Shown piece after piece: positions 10,991 to 23,570 of a stretch of DNA of 64,000 nucleotides. A model generated the notes under the pieces. That model searched no databases, had not been told where the DNA came from, and worked only from the letters and a program-made list of their open reading frames with translations. The DNA comes from Amanita rubescens (Eukaryota > Basidiomycota > Agaricomycetes > Agaricales > Amanitaceae). The stretch spans positions 1-64,000 of the forward strand of contig WION01000006.1 in the NCBI GenBank assembly GCA_015039365.1. Direction: 5' to 3'. Numbering within the stretch: the first letter of the stretch is position 1; every line of letters begins with the position of its first letter. A program made the translations under genes and the position numbers.

Positions 10991-11999
10991 CAGTAGCGCT
11001 CATTACCAAACGTCCACGAGTTCAATGAGTCATTCCGAATCAACATTTATATCGTTCTGACCGCCGTTTCTCGCACCTGACAAGGAACAAGACCATGCTC
11101 AATTCATGCTATTCCCGCTACCGGGCACCTCGACTCGCTCCGAGTCTTCAGTCGAGTTGCCGCCCAGCGTAAAATTTTTTTTCATCCGAAATCAGAACGC
11201 AACGACAACAAACCTAAATGGACGGGCGTCTGGCTTGTCCTCCTTTTTCGCGAAAGCACGTTCTCAAACATAGACGTTCAAGTCCTCGAGATATGATCTA
11301 TGCAGAATATACATATCCCCGTCCGAGTCCGTCGTGCCGTAGCCCGGTCCGCAAGTTGCATGTGAACGCAACGCCATCGCGATCACCGCGCCGCTTCAAG
11401 TCCCTGGCTTGCATATCCGATGAAAGTTCTTGTGAATAATGGAACACCGTCACCGGGTGTGTATCTGCGGCGTTATCATCTCTAAGTCCAGGCGTGCTCG
11501 CTTAAAATTTGATTCATGGCGATCCATTCCAAGGAACGCACCAACGTTTTAATGAATGTGGAAGATCATCACTGTAAGATATTACTTACATAAATCAGAG
11601 TTGCGTAAGTCCCTGCGTTTCAGCACCTTATATACTTATCTTGGGCCGCGGCGAAAGACGGTGTCTATGCTGTCCTTTGCATGTTTGCGTAATGACTTTG
11701 ACGGCCAGGAATCCGATGCAGCAGTTTGGAAACTATTGACCGTTCGTTTCGGCGAGTCGGATAAGCGTGTCGGAGTGATTGGATTTTCCCGTCAAGTTTG
11801 AGCGAGCAAATCGGCGATGGGTCGTTTAGCGGGTAAAATGAACCATGTCTGAAGCACTACTTGTATAATATTACCTGAGTGATGGTAGTGGCAGCCGCCT
11901 GCTTAGTAAGCATGCGTAGTAGTCACGTGGAGGGAAGCGGGACAAAAGAGGCAACTACGCTTGTCAAGCGACACTCAGCACGGTGGGAGCCACTTGAAA
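10991..11999. other. Intergenic; no supported gene
   Basis: Several short open frames (11218-11439, 11556-11801) show no domain, signal peptide or splice partner. The right end is the 5' flank of the RING-like gene. Confidence 0.35.
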
Positions 12000-13766
12000 A
12001 TGGCCGCCATGGTCGACAGGCCAGTGTCCGCCATGAGCAATTCTCTGGATCCTGTCGCATCGCAACGACGACAAAGAGGCGTTGAGATTATCGACGTCGA
12101 TTCACTTGATGATCCTATTCCTGCTTCGCGACACACGAGCGCTCAGCCCCAACCGAGGCCGCTGCAAAGGGGAAGCTCGGCCGTGAACGGGGCATCAGAG
12201 CGGGAGGAAGTTATAGTGCTGGATAGTGATGAGGATGAGCTTGCCCTGCGCACTTCTAGCGCTGCACGTCGAGGTTGGTCCTGATTTTTCAAAAAGTCCT
12301 GGAAAACAGCTAATGTTATTCTGCTGCGGCTCCGCGTAGCATCTAGAAGCAGATTATTTTCGCCACCACCTCAGCCTTATCGACCAAGCCCAGTACCGCC
12401 AGTCCCTCCCGTCCCCCCACGATATGCAAGCCACACGTCGTTTCCTATTCGGCGACGGTCGCCTTCCTTTCACCTACCCCCGGTACGACCCATCAACCGA
12501 CCATTCGAGTTTGAGGCACACAACCATCCAAGGGCTGCGGGTCCATCCAATGGCCGCCGGCCACCTCGATCGCCCCCTTTACACGCGTCTGCCCCTTCAC
12601 ACCATGTGCCATCAATGGGATTAGGAGGGGCGCTTATATCAAGTTACAGGGAATCTCAGCGTCAAGCTAATCCACAACCTGGCCTATTGGCTCGCGCTGG
12701 CGCAGCCGCCAGCGGGCTGGCAAACCGTTTATCTAGGAATCTTGTGAACATAGGAATGGGACCCGAAGTCAACACCCTTGCTTTAAATTTCGGTTCGCAT
12801 GACGACACCGCCCTGGCACGATTATTAGTGGAGACGGAGATGCAGGAGTTGTTTGGAGATTTGAATCATCGGCACCTTTTGCGCCATCTCTCACGGGACC
12901 GTCATCCGCAAAGCGCAACATATCAAGCCGCATATACCCACTCCCGCCCGGCGGAAGCCGGATTTACAAATGATTTCGCATCCGAAACGACTTCTACGAA
13001 TTCTCAAATACGGAAAAATTCTGGGCCGATTATCATTGACGACGATGTGTCAGCTTCGTCCACTAAGCGGGCTCATTGGACATCCTCCCCTGGATCCGTC
13101 AAGTCCAGCACCGTTCTTGCATGTGCCCGGTGCTTAGATCCCCTTGTGCTGGGAGCTGGGCTAGTCGGTGACGAGGGGGAACGAAGAAAGATTTGGGCCC
13201 TGAGATGTGGGCATATGATTGATGGAAAATGTTTAATGGAAGTTGGGCATCCACCAGGTGATGCAACGGACGAAGAGACTGCTAGCAGAATGGATACGAA
13301 GGGTAAAGGCAAAGCTCGCGCCTCGCCAGCCAAAGGGAAAGGCAAGGGTAAAGCAAAGGTTGCCGATGACTCTGCGACGGAACGTGAAAACGACAATAGT
13401 GGTGCCAGCCTTGCTTCGATGATGGTCGAGACTAATTCTATACGCTCTCGCCTACGTTCATCTCGAACGTACTCAACAAGCTCAATTCCTGAACTTCCTC
13501 CATCTCTATCCAATTCTGCTGCGACGCGTCGTAAACGTCCTCGGAAACCCAAAATAGAAGGCCAGTACCAGTATCGTTGTCCAGTACCTGGGTGTGGACA
13601 TGCCCACGTCAGTGTCAAAGTTAATGGTAAATGGAGGCCTGAACGAGATGATGATCGCAAGAAACCTGGCGGTAGAAGGACTGTCAAGTTTCCCAATGAC
13701 TTGGGGGTCGATATTGATGGTACTATTGACGTTAGGGGAAGAGGTGCTATTCCCGTTTTTGTATGA
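12000..13766 (+). CDS. RING-like protein with SUMO-interacting motifs (possible SUMO-targeted ubiquitin ligase)
   Basis: Two exons (12000-12273 and 12340-13766) join in frame to about 566 residues. Three hydrophobic-acidic patches look like SUMO-interacting motifs: VEIIDVDSLDD (about residue 28), VIVLDSDEDE (about 72) and PIIIDDD (about 319). A cysteine/histidine cluster near residue 351 (LACARCLDP, then WALRCGHMIDGKCL) and a second near 505 (YRCPVPGCGHAH) resemble the two halves of a RING finger. They are separated by a roughly 130-residue Lys/Gly/Ser-rich insert with KGKGKA repeats. Between the first patches and the finger lies a Pro/Arg-rich, probably disordered region. SIMs upstream of a RING is the layout of Slx8/Rnf4-type ligases, hence the inference. 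The split finger is unlike the compact C-terminal RING of those enzymes, so the function is tentative. Confidence 0.72.
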
Positions 13767-14084
13767 ACGATGATATGTTATATTGCGAGCTAAATTACTG
13801 GCTGCAGTGGATTGTTGTACTCATTAATTCTGTAACGTGTGCGGATATGCCTTATTTGGAAAGTGGCCTGACGCGTAGTACGCGTCGCGTTTCAACAGGG
13901 CTTTGGTAGTTTCGAGGTGGTCATCTCCTTACCCACAAGCACTGCAGAAGTTATCTGGCGCTGCAGAGTCTTAGGGAATGACAGGGAAAAACCAGAGGAG
14001 TCCAGACGCGTCGCGTTAACTTGTATGGCACTATTTGTTGCACGCGAGCTCATTAACCTTTCCCTCTCATCGCGTAGCGCGACC

Positions 14085-17000
14085 ATGGAGAACGGAATGA
14101 CCAGAATACCATGTGCACCTGAAGAAGTGATCACCAACTGTCTCTCAATGATAGATCAGCTCGAACCGTGCCTCAAGAACGCGAATTTCAGCGGCGATCT
14201 TCGCAAAGAAGTTTGGGAACGAGAAATTCAAGAGTAAGTCAAGGCGTGCCTCCTGGCATTTCGTGAAAGTTAATCTTGGAATATAGCATCCGGGGTCAGA
14301 GCGCTCCAAATACTTTGATCACAGTGTGCGGTGGTATGAGAACTTAGATATATGCGCATATTGCGCGCCTGACGTGCGGCAAAAATAGCTACCGGTGTTG
14401 GGAAATCGTCGCTCTTGAATGCTGTTCTGGATGGTGAGCAAACTTCTGGTGTTGAACGTTAATGTACTCACTATTACATCCCAGCCATTATCGTTCCTAC
14501 AAGCAGTATGCATGGTAAGATTATTCGAGAACGATGTAAACATGTATGAACCGATTTACCCCTTATACATCAGCTTGTACTTCTGTTGTCACTGAGATAT
14601 CGTACCATGACAAGCCAACAATCGACGCCGACGTGCCATTTCTATCCGAAGATGATTGGAAGAATGAATTGACTATTCTATTGCAAGATCTGCACGACGA
14701 GGGCAAGAATATTAAAAGAGCGATAGAATCGAGGAGTCAAGCAAAGGCCGCCTGGCAAAAGGTAATCTTATATAGAACTTTTTGATGCCGTCGTCCTTGT
14801 CCCAAATAACAGGTAAATGCGGTTTACCCCGCCCTCACACCAAGCGATCTCGGAAATATGAAAGTGGATGATATCATTGCATTAGACCCAGGTTCTGCTT
14901 ATGTTGGATTTAGGAACCAATATCTCACTTTGACATCCAGATATTGCCAAATTACTGGGAACTACGCATCACATACAATCTGAAGACCCGATGACGTTTG
15001 GCCAGGAGATAGGCAAGTACGTGAATGCTACAGAGAGGTCGTCGCAGAAGGGGGGGAAGAACGACAAAAAGGAGGGTGAGAAGGGGGAGGCGGAGGAGGC
15101 GGGGGAGGGAATGACAGAAGATATAAATGAAGAGATGTTAATGAAGCCGGCACTTTGGCCGTTAATACGACAGGTGACAATTCGGTGTCGAGCCGATGCG
15201 TTATCTACCGGTGCTATTTTGGTCGACCTGCCAGGTAAGTATTCCCTTCAGCCCAAGTTAAAATGGACCATGATAAAATGATTTAAGGTGTCGCTGATAC
15301 AAATGCTGCACGAAATCAAATCGCAAAAAACTATTTAAAGAAGAGTCACCGCATTTGGATCCTGGCACCCATTACACGAGCTGTAGATGATAAAGTCGCA
15401 AAAGGTTTAATCGTCGTATTTTTGCTGCTTTCGCGATATTAAAAAACTTCTAGATCTGCTTGGCGAGGCATTTAAATACCAGATAATGAGTAAGCGGTGC
15501 CTTTCGTACTCATGTGCGTAATGCTGACGAGCCGTAGTGGGTACGTTCGCTCATTTGTCGAGATTTATGTTTATCTATGCGCCTTTTAGATGGAAAGTGA
15601 GTGGTAAATTTAACTCAGTAAAGGTTTAACGCCGATCTTTTTATTTCAGTTATGATCCTAACCATATAACATTTATCGGTATCTTTGTTGTTCACGTTAA
15701 TCAGCCAAGTGTTAAAAGTAATGTTTTCTAGCAACCAAAACAGACGATCTGTCGTGCGCGGAAGTGATAAAAGGTTTACACTTGCAAGAGCACCCGGAAT
15801 TACGGTCAACGGAAGCTGAATTAGTCAGATATCGTGGTCAACTTGCTTACTGGAGGGCGGAGAAGAAGAGTGTGTGGGGCAAGATTAAAGGTTCCTTTGA
15901 TCTTCATTTTCGATCTGGGTGCTAACTCTCAAAACGTTAGAAATCTCTAAATCGAATAAATCAAAGGTAAATCATGCTAATATGTGGGGAGATCTTGACT
16001 TATTCGCAACTAGGCCAAAAGGAAGCGAAAGGGCTGCAAAAGTTCGCCATCGAAGAGAATTTACCTTGAGGAAGAAGATATTGAAGAGGATGAGGATAGC
16101 GGTAGGATTCATTCTTGCTATGAGTCAGTTGGCGGATTAATTTTCTATCAAAGACATGTCCGCGGACGCGATGATCATCTCGCTTCTTGATGATGAATCC
16201 GAGTCGGAGGACGAAGAAGCATCTCCGCGTAAACGACCAGAATCTCCTTGCGAGATGTCTTTATCAGGCATGAGAGCTCGAGTAAAAGAGGCAGCAGATG
16301 CCATTGCAAAGGTAACAAAAGATCTAGCTATCGTTCAGAGGAAGAAAAATGCATTTTGTTCCTTAAGACGCTCAAAAGTGATTATACCATTATGAAGGAG
16401 ACCCGCGACACTGACGCTCATCTCTGGTGTAGTTTACTCGCGATGCATTGAAGGAGGATTTCAGGAGGGGCTTGAAAGAGCTGGATGGTTAGTGTTTGTC
16501 TCCTTATTCTAGCATTACGACCTTACGAATTCGTTTCTACTTCCAGAGCAGGTAGCTGAGGAAGAGGATCCTGATAATTTTGACCCTGATGCCGATATCC
16601 GAGGTAACTGAAGGCCATTTGGTGTTGTGCACGCATTGATCATATGTGATAGATTATGGAAGTATCGATCTTCCCGTTTTCACCTGTTCTAGCAGAGATT
16701 ATCTTCGGCTAAAAGGTTGTTCTTACTGGGGATTGAAATGAATGTAACTTATGTTCATGTAACAGGATACGCCAGCGGCGATGGGGACCCTGTATGCTTT
16801 TCCGATCCGGAAGATACTGCGATACCTGAATTGCAATCTTGGTGTCACAAATTGACTTCAAACTCGAGGCAACGCTGTGCAATGAATTTATTGCGACAAC
16901 TCAAGGCAATTTCGGCAACCATCAAGTCTCACGTTGGAAGCCGTTACAATATCAGTCAGGTCGAGCGGACTTCGCTGCGACAAAAGTGGCAAACGTCAGT

Positions 17001-18233
17001 TCCACAGCAAATGACAACAAGCGAAAAGCGCTTCAAGCACTCTCCAGACTCAGATGGTGATTTAGTAAATGCCCTTTTGCATAACAGGGGAATCATGCCA
17101 CGCCTCAAGCAGGTATTTCGTATTCGTTATCGAGATTTACAAATTATAAAAATACAACTTAGGAACTTGACACGACAATTGATGAATCTGTTCAACGCTA
17201 TTTTAAGAGTAGCTTCCAGCAGGGCCTGGAAGATCAATGCAAGATTGGTGCAAAGGATGTGCGTATATCTGGTTATTAATTAATGATGTAATGAACCGGT
17301 CGAGATCAGGCTTCTAAAGCTGCTGTAGATACTCACGATGCATTCGCGGCGTCAATGCACTGGAACACATATCGTGCTGGTACGCAAAATAGCTGTTTTT
17401 TTCAAAGTCTCCTCGAAATTAATGTCGAAGCCAGTCCTCCGTCGTCATGGAAAGTGGAATCGCAACCTCAACGTTGAATTGACCTTACCATTCTTGCGTG
17501 CCATAGCGAAAGCATGGGTCGATATATTTTTATCCGATCTTTGGCAGCCGTTCATGGGCGCAGCGAATAATGTTATCGAAACATTACTTCAGGATATGGG
17601 AAGCACAGCAATTACTCAAAACTTAAAAGATGCGGTTAAAATGCAGGCGGACATCTGCCTCAAGGAGTGGACGGTAGCGCTGAAAAAGATAGTAGACGTC
17701 GCAGAAGAGAGACTGAACGAGAAGCAGAAGGAAATATCGCGGTTCTTCGAGGATCACGTTTCTCGTAACCTAACGGAAGGATACAAAACAGCAGCAGAGC
17801 AAAGAGGCCCTGGAAGTGTCAAGCGACAAAAGGTGGGCTAATCATTCCATAAAATGCCTGGCACGATAGGTGACAGATTTCTTCCAGGAGACCATACGGA
17901 ATTATATATCGGACAACAAAGACGAAATGTTCGAGCATGGAGCAGACACAATCATGGGATTGCTAGACATGGCGGCCGACGCCGTTAGTGAAATGCTGAA
18001 GACTGAAATCTCTGATCTGCCTAAGAAGGTTTGTCGTCGCCTGAAATATTGAGTCAGACTCTCTGAAAACGTTGCTCTAGGTCGAAGCGAACATGTCAAT
18101 CCTTTGGGAGGTGGGGGATGAGACACCAGAACAGACACTCGCAAATAAGAGATTGCTGGAGACAGTCGAGATAATCTTGGGCAGAGTTGAACTTATGATC
18201 GATGCTGGAATTTCTGAAAATACGCTAGAATAA
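14085..18233 (+). CDS. Large P-loop GTPase, SLIP-GC (NUGGC)/dynamin-like
   Basis: A multi-exon gene for a protein of roughly 900-1000 residues. It starts MENGMTRIPCAPEEV. After two introns the P-loop appears as ITVCGATGVGKSSLLNAVLD (G1), followed by IVPTSSMHACTSVVTEISY (switch I/G2 region). Later exons give ILVDLPGVADTNAARNQ (G3, DLPG), SHRIWILAPITRAVDDKVAK, and NHITFIATKTDDLSC (G4, TKTD). The C-terminal half is helical, with long charged stretches such as KDAVKMQADICLKEWTVALK and EERLNEKQKEISRFFEDHV, and ends in MIDAGISENTLE. This pattern matches proteins annotated as nuclear GTPase SLIP-GC-like in agaricomycetes. A Lys/Glu/Gly-rich insert at about 15020-15120 is probably a flexible loop. 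The gene has more than a dozen exons, and exon edges in 15350-16700 are the least certain. The cellular role in fungi is unknown. Confidence 0.8.
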
Positions 18234-18912
18234 GTTGGCAAGCAAGTCAATTACAAAGGGTAATGTCAGACGTGCTATTGGAGCCTTTACTTAATGAGTA
18301 AGATACTGATAGATAATAGTATATCGACTCGGAATACCAATAGCTTCGATAATCAGGCTGTGTCCTAGTTGCCGGAATTCAAGAGACTAAATTTCCGTCC
18401 GACACAAGGTAATCCAGGCTATTCAGTACCATCATTGTGGGGCCACTGCAGTTGGTAGGTGGATTCAAAAACCTTTATCGGCGAGATAAGAGAAAAGGTT
18501 TAGTACCGGTTGGGTGAAGTCAACATATACGCAGGATCTGGGTCAGACGATCGTCGATCAGGCATGTGATACTGTGGAATTGATGCTTGGTGGTAGTGAC
18601 TGCCAGTAATTGATTTAAAAAATCAGACCAGTAGCCTGCCGAAGTCAAAGTGCCCAAACCGAAAGATACATTGATGATGCATTCATAGCGTAATCTTGAA
18701 CTTCCAGGTCCAGACGGGGTCTTGTGATAACTCTCATTCCTTGTTCGTTACATGCACAATCTCAGGCACGTAGCCGAACAACGTAGACGACGGGCCTATC
18801 AGCTCGGATTTACACCGGGGAGCCCCGACGGTGCCCATAGATATCCTGGAAGATCCGCCAGTAGAAGATAGTATGGTCAACCTCGTCGCGCGACGCATCA
18901 AAATTCAGGACT
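18234..18912. other. Intergenic; no supported gene
   Basis: The stretch is moderately AT-rich, with stop codons frequent in all frames. Nothing resembling the neighbouring genes was found. Confidence 0.35.
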
Positions 18913-19182
18913 TTACTTCAGTGGAGGTAGTGAGGTATGCTGCAAGTCGACGCTGAAACCCGTACACAGAATTAGCATCACCCAGTGCAATTGCCTACAC
19001 TCATCTGGTTCTCTAAATTTGAAGATCTCACATTCGAAAGCCTCATCCAGGACGGCGTCGACGAAGTATATGCCTGAGCTTGGATCAAAGATTATACTAT
19101 CTGGTTCATTCGTCGCTACTTTCGCCGAGGCGGTGGCCAATGTAGAGAGTGTCGGAAGATCGGATGGGGACATGGACATCAT
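18913..19182 (-). CDS. Hypothetical small protein
   Basis: An uninterrupted 89-codon frame starting MMSMSPSDLPTLSTL, with a reasonable coding composition (SIIFDPSSGIYFVDAVLDE, FECEIFKFREPDECRQLHW). A TATATATA run about 55 bases upstream on the same strand supports transcription. It has no signal peptide, membrane segment or known motif. It may be one exon of a longer gene. Conservation is unknown to me. Confidence 0.4.
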   Translation of the reverse strand: MMSMSPSDLPTLSTLATASAKVATNEPDSIIFDPSSGIYFVDAVLDEAFECEIFKFREPDECRQLHWVMLILCTGFSVDLQHTSLPPLK

Positions 19183-19234
19183 TCATAAACAATAAGAGGG
19201 AAAGGAAAGTCTGATAACTGTCCCAAAATACCGA

Positions 19235-19245
19235 GCGGTATATAT
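19235..19245 (-). promoter_or_regulatory. TATA-like element upstream of the 18913-19182 frame
   Basis: A TATATATA-type run lies about 55 bases before the start codon at 19182 on the reverse strand. It is assigned by motif and distance only. Confidence 0.3.
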
Positions 19246-19566
19246 AGTCGGACGGGAGACGGGGAAGCCTGAGGCCTGAGGGGACCGGGGGAAGTGGAAC
19301 GGAGCCTGAGAGGCGCAGAGGGACGATGAACAGCGGCGCAGACAGCGCATTCACACGACCGTACCATACACATCAACCATGATGTGTGTCTCTTAGTGGA
19401 CGATGAAGACAAACACAGAGATTCTACAAAAGTGTATACCACAGCAATCGATGCGCTACGAGCGCCACGCGGCATAAACAAGTATTAAAATGCCCATATG
19501 CGTAGCGTTGGTTCTGCGGAAGAACAGTTTTCGGCGTACTATAATACAAATGGCAAGTACAATCAA

Positions 19567-20959
19567 TCAATAGTAATACGCGGGTGGCGGCTCATCGGAC
19601 GGCCCTCGCGCCCAGTCAGACGAGAGCTGCATTTGCAACTGCCCAATGCGACCGTTGATCCGATACATCTGCTCCCGCAATGTGCCTATCTCATGCTCCA
19701 TTCCTTGCCTTCTCACTTCACTTGGCGACGACGAGTCCGGGCTGCTCACCGCAGGTTGTCTTGACGTAAAGTTTCGCATCTCCTGTTGCGCGGTCTGGAT
19801 ACGCCGATTGATCTCCATCTGGCGCGCGGCACGGATTTCATCTTTATTCTTCGCGCTGGGTACTTGCAGCAGCTGGAACCCTGGTGGAAAAGGCACAGGT
19901 GTCTCAGATTCGCTTGCCAAGCGAAATGCAGGTGAGCGGGTCATACTACTATGTCGATCGCGTAAAAAGTCCTTGGAGGGGTCGGGATTTCCATTTAAAA
20001 TAGAGTTTTGCCATGGCAGGTCGTTATTATTCTGATGTGGTGGCTGATTGAAGGAGGTGGCACGGAGGGGCGCAATGGCCCCCTTCTGTTTCTGACCAAA
20101 ACGTCGAAATCGGAGTAGTATGAATACTACTACGACTAACACAACGAGCCCAATGCCTCCCAGAACGCATCCGACGGTGATCTCCGACTGGCTGTGGGAC
20201 GATGAATAACGAGCTTCTCGTAATCCTGGAGTGCCAATGGTGCTAATGGTCCCAGTGGTGGATGCGGTAGAGGTCGAGTTATCCAGGATATCAGCCCTAA
20301 GGTGATGTTAGAACCAAAAGTGGATCAGGGGATGACGGGATAGACATACGTGTAAATGGCATAGTCAAAGTTGAGGTAGGTCGCGGATGGGTCTACGCAG
20401 TAAGCCGAAATGAATAAATTATGCTGGGAGTTGCTTAAACCACTAGCATTAAATGCCAGGACATTGTACAGTATATCAGGAGTCGTGTTTGATTGAGTAA
20501 AAGTGTCCACGTAATTGCCATCGAGAGTAAAATTGCATTGTGTACTCAGGTGGCCATCGTCGAGTGTGACGTTGGGAAGGATAAAGAATACCCAGATTGA
20601 AATGCCTGCAGAACCATTAGATTGAGAAATAATGAGCATTGGGAAAACTTCTAACCTGTGAAAGAGAATGTAATGTTTCTGCACGGTTCTCCTGGACCAT
20701 GTTTTGTAGCTGTCCACGTTCCCTCAAAAGGAAAGGATGTGTTCTGCACGTTTGTACACTCAGTAGAACCTTCATTGCAGATCGCAGGACGATACCAAAA
20801 GCCGTCAATGGGTTGGTAGACCGGTATTTGACCCGTTGTATGGTCGCCGTAGGTGTCGTCGATACTGATATTAACAAGGCGCGCCTGGGTCGCGCAGACC
20901 AGGAGAAAAAGAGTGAGTAAGTGGAGGAAGGCTTGTCTGACTCTGACCCACATAGGCAT
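19567..20959 (-). CDS. Signal-peptide, single-pass membrane glycoprotein
   Basis: A three- or four-exon gene typical of basidiomycete type I surface proteins. It begins MPMWVRVRQAFLHLLTLFLL, a signal peptide ending near TQA. The extracellular part (LVNISIDDTYGDHTTG, FWYRPAICNEGSTEC, TSFPFEGTWTATKHGPGEPC, then FILPNVTLDDGHLSTQCNF) has many N-glycosylation sites and paired cysteines. This resembles the beta-sandwich ectodomains common in this fungal group. One transmembrane helix follows (VGCVLGGIGLVVLVVVVFIL) with a basic stop-transfer LRFRRFGQK. The cytosolic tail is Pro/Gln/Arg-rich with a probable coiled coil (EIRAARQMEINRRIQTAQQE and GTLREQMYRINGRIGQLQMQ) and ends PPPAYYY. A possible role is wall or surface sensing; this is inferred. 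A decayed copy of this locus lies at 22190-22930. Confidence 0.8.
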
Positions 20960-21850
20960 GCATGTATCGTGATGGAAGTTCTCATAAGTAGTCAGTCAGT
21001 GCGCTGTCGGACTTCGCCACGACTCGGGTTCTACGTGCGTCCCCGTGACAGTTTGAGTTTACGTTCAGATTCCAAGTATTGCGGCACTATTAACTGTACG
21101 TGAATATTCAGACTTCAGCACTGCAATATAATTGGCGTCGGACGGCAGATATTACACGGTTGCTTACCGGTTGCGAGAAGGGCTTGCTGTTACTCCCTGG
21201 GAAGACGACAATTATAACACGGCCCGAGACACCTCGCTCGATAATAGTCAGAGACGCGATACGCATAAAGAAATCATACTCACCAACAAGGCTGTCAAAC
21301 GATATCTAGTTTCTGTGCACGCACTGTTTCATCTTCATCCACATAAGGGATTATTCACGCGCGGCTTGCATGTCCGACATAGCCCCACGGCGTATCTGGG
21401 ACCAGACTTGTGACCCCGCTTCACATAGTTGCGGAAAGATTCGTCCTTTGATGGCATCATACAGTGGTACGGTCTGCATGACAGACGTCAAGTTCCCGTT
21501 ACCCTTACTCAATGCCGAATCGACCGCGACCGTACATCCACTCTCATGGGTACCATTCCCCCTTTCTTCGTCTCTTTCCATCGCACGTGGTGTCCTATCA
21601 TCGCTTTCGTGGCGCGGGTAGAACCAAATATTTTTTTGCTCTGTTTCGGACGCTGTCAAATTCTGCTGCGTGTTCCCCGGTATGAAAGTTCCTTTATTAT
21701 CGTTACTAATGAGAGATGGTTTCGGGGCGTATTGAAACAGCCGTACGAGAGAAACAGGCGATGAAACGATTTGCCTCGTTGGCAGCTTTTATGGGCGACT
21801 TGTGCGAAAACAGTTATATTTTGAGCATTACGGATACGAATGCCTGATGT
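19880..21850. repeat. Segmental duplication, source copy (A)
   Basis: The 5' two-thirds of the SP-TM gene and its upstream flank recur in the same orientation at 22180-23515. Matching blocks keep their order. Examples are the run around 19900-20020 against 22200-22300, the upstream block at 21085-21170 against 23055-23140, and the block at 21230-21330 against 23185-23290. This copy contains the intact gene. Confidence 0.75.
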
Positions 21851-22179
21851 TGCTATATGCGGTTTTAGGAGTGTTGGTGCACAGCAAAACGCTGTCGTGA
21901 GCGCTTGATGAAGAACGACTGTATTCCGAGTCATTCTCGCCCGATCGTGGCCGTTCGAAAATCCTCTTCCATAGTAATTAATAGAGGACGGAAGGCGGGA
22001 ATTTGTTGGACTGTCGCCATTTGCTCTTTTTTCGCGGTTCCTTCTCCGGCGGCCCCTTCTGACTCAATTCCTTCATTCCTGTTGTCCTATCCTATAGCTC
22101 ACATGTAGCGGGATACCGCGTGGAATTTAATCGTACGCACCTTCGGTCTCTATTCTTCATGCTGCGTACTTTGCGGCGG
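20986..22179. other. Upstream flank of the SP-TM gene; no gene seen
   Basis: Numerous overlapping short frames on both strands have no recognisable content. The left two-thirds is the upstream half of duplicated block A. Position 21905-22180 is unique spacer before block B. Confidence 0.4.
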
Positions 22180-23515
22180 CTAGAACTCTGGGGTACAGGT
22201 GTCGCGGATTCGCTTGCCAAGTGAAATACAGGTGGGCGGGTCATACTATGTTTAAGCAAGACGTCCTCGGAGGGGTCGGGATTTCCATTTAAAATAGAAT
22301 TTTGCCAGTAACGTCATCGCGGTTGCTCTGGTGTGGTGGCTAATTAAAAGGAGGTGGCGAGGACGGGTTCAATGGGCCCCTTTGTTTCTGATCAATACGT
22401 CGGATCGGACAATGAGCCTAATACCTCCAAGAACACATCCAAGAGTGATCCCCAACTTGTTGTTGGACGATGAATAAGAGCTTGGAATCTTGGAGTGCTA
22501 CTGGTGTTAAAAAGTGTGCACGTAATTGCCTTCGAGAGTAAAGTCGCAATTGCAGGTAGTAGGTTCGAGTGGGCCATTGGGAAGGATAAAGAATACCCAG
22601 ATGGAAATGCCTGCAGAGCCATTGGATCGAGAAAAATTGAAAATAATGAGTATTGGGAATTTCTAACCCGTGAAAGAGAATGTAATGTTTCTGCAAGGTA
22701 ATCCTGTGTACCTGTCCATGCTCCATCAAAGACCAAGGTTTAAGGTTGTGTTCGGCACGATATCACACTACCGTACCAAGGGCCGCCAGTGGGCTGGTAG
22801 ACGGTCTTGGACCTGTTGTAAGCTCGCCGTAAATATCATCGATACTGATATTAACAAGACGCGCCGCAGTGGGTCGCGCAGACCAGGAGGAAAAGAGCGA
22901 GTAAGTGGAGGAAGGCTTATCTGACTCACAAATGCGTGTATCGTGATGGATAGCCAGTCGGAGCGCCGCTCGCGGACGCTGTCATGACTCGGGTTCTGCG
23001 GGCATCCCCATAGTTTGCGTTTAAACCTCAAGCATACTGTAACAATATGCGGCACTATCAACTGTACGTAAATATTCAGACTTCAACACTGCAATATAAT
23101 TGGCATCGGATGACGGATATAACACGGTTGCTTACCGGGCGATGATACCTTGCTAAGAACATGACACTTATAACACGACCCAAGATATCTCGCTCGATAA
23201 TAGTCAGAGACGCATAGTTGAAGAAATCATACTCACTAACAAGGCTGTCAAACGATATCTAGTTTCTGTACACTCACTGTTGCCTCTTCATCCACATATT
23301 TCATAAGTCATTATTACGCGTCTTGCACGCAGCGTCAGCTTCAATCCCCAGCTTCACATAGTTGCGGAGCCACTGGCATCACAATATGCGCGTACCGCCT
23401 TTTGATGGCATTAAGTAAATGACACGTTCTGGATGACCGGTCTGACCAACGTCATCATTGTTTATCTGAAAGTGTTTTGAGCTATATTTTGAGAGTTACG
23501 GGGACTTGAATGTTA
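22180..23515. repeat. Segmental duplication, decayed copy (B)
   Basis: A degenerate direct copy of 19880-21850. It is shorter because of several internal deletions (for example most of the region equivalent to 20090-20500). Its right end abuts another duplicated block that starts at about 23571. Confidence 0.75.
22190..22930 (-). pseudogene. Decayed copy of the SP-TM glycoprotein gene
   Basis: Reverse-strand sequence matches the intact gene at 19567-20959 in patches. These include the cytosolic-tail region (22200-22300), the region before the membrane helix (22400-22500), the exon joint near FSFTG (22600-22690) and the start region with signal-peptide remnants (22850-22925). Deletions, frameshifts and loss of the C-terminal exon leave no continuous reading frame. 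It is a pseudogene by direct comparison within the window. Confidence 0.75.
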
Positions 23516-23570
23516 CCAGCGCCTCGGGGCATTCCACGTGGAATACAACGGTTCCTGAGTTTCAACCGCT

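Noticed and set aside
13073..13696. 207-codon reverse frame
   Set aside because: Antisense shadow of the RING-like gene, which has clear SIM and zinc-cluster content in the forward frame.
8265..13766. A terpene biosynthetic gene cluster around the synthase
   Set aside because: Neighbours are a small secreted protein, a doubtful membrane fragment and a RING-like protein; no tailoring enzyme or transporter is adjacent.
19646..20035. 129-codon forward frame over the SP-TM gene
   Set aside because: Antisense to the exon that encodes the cytosolic tail with consistent coiled-coil sequence.
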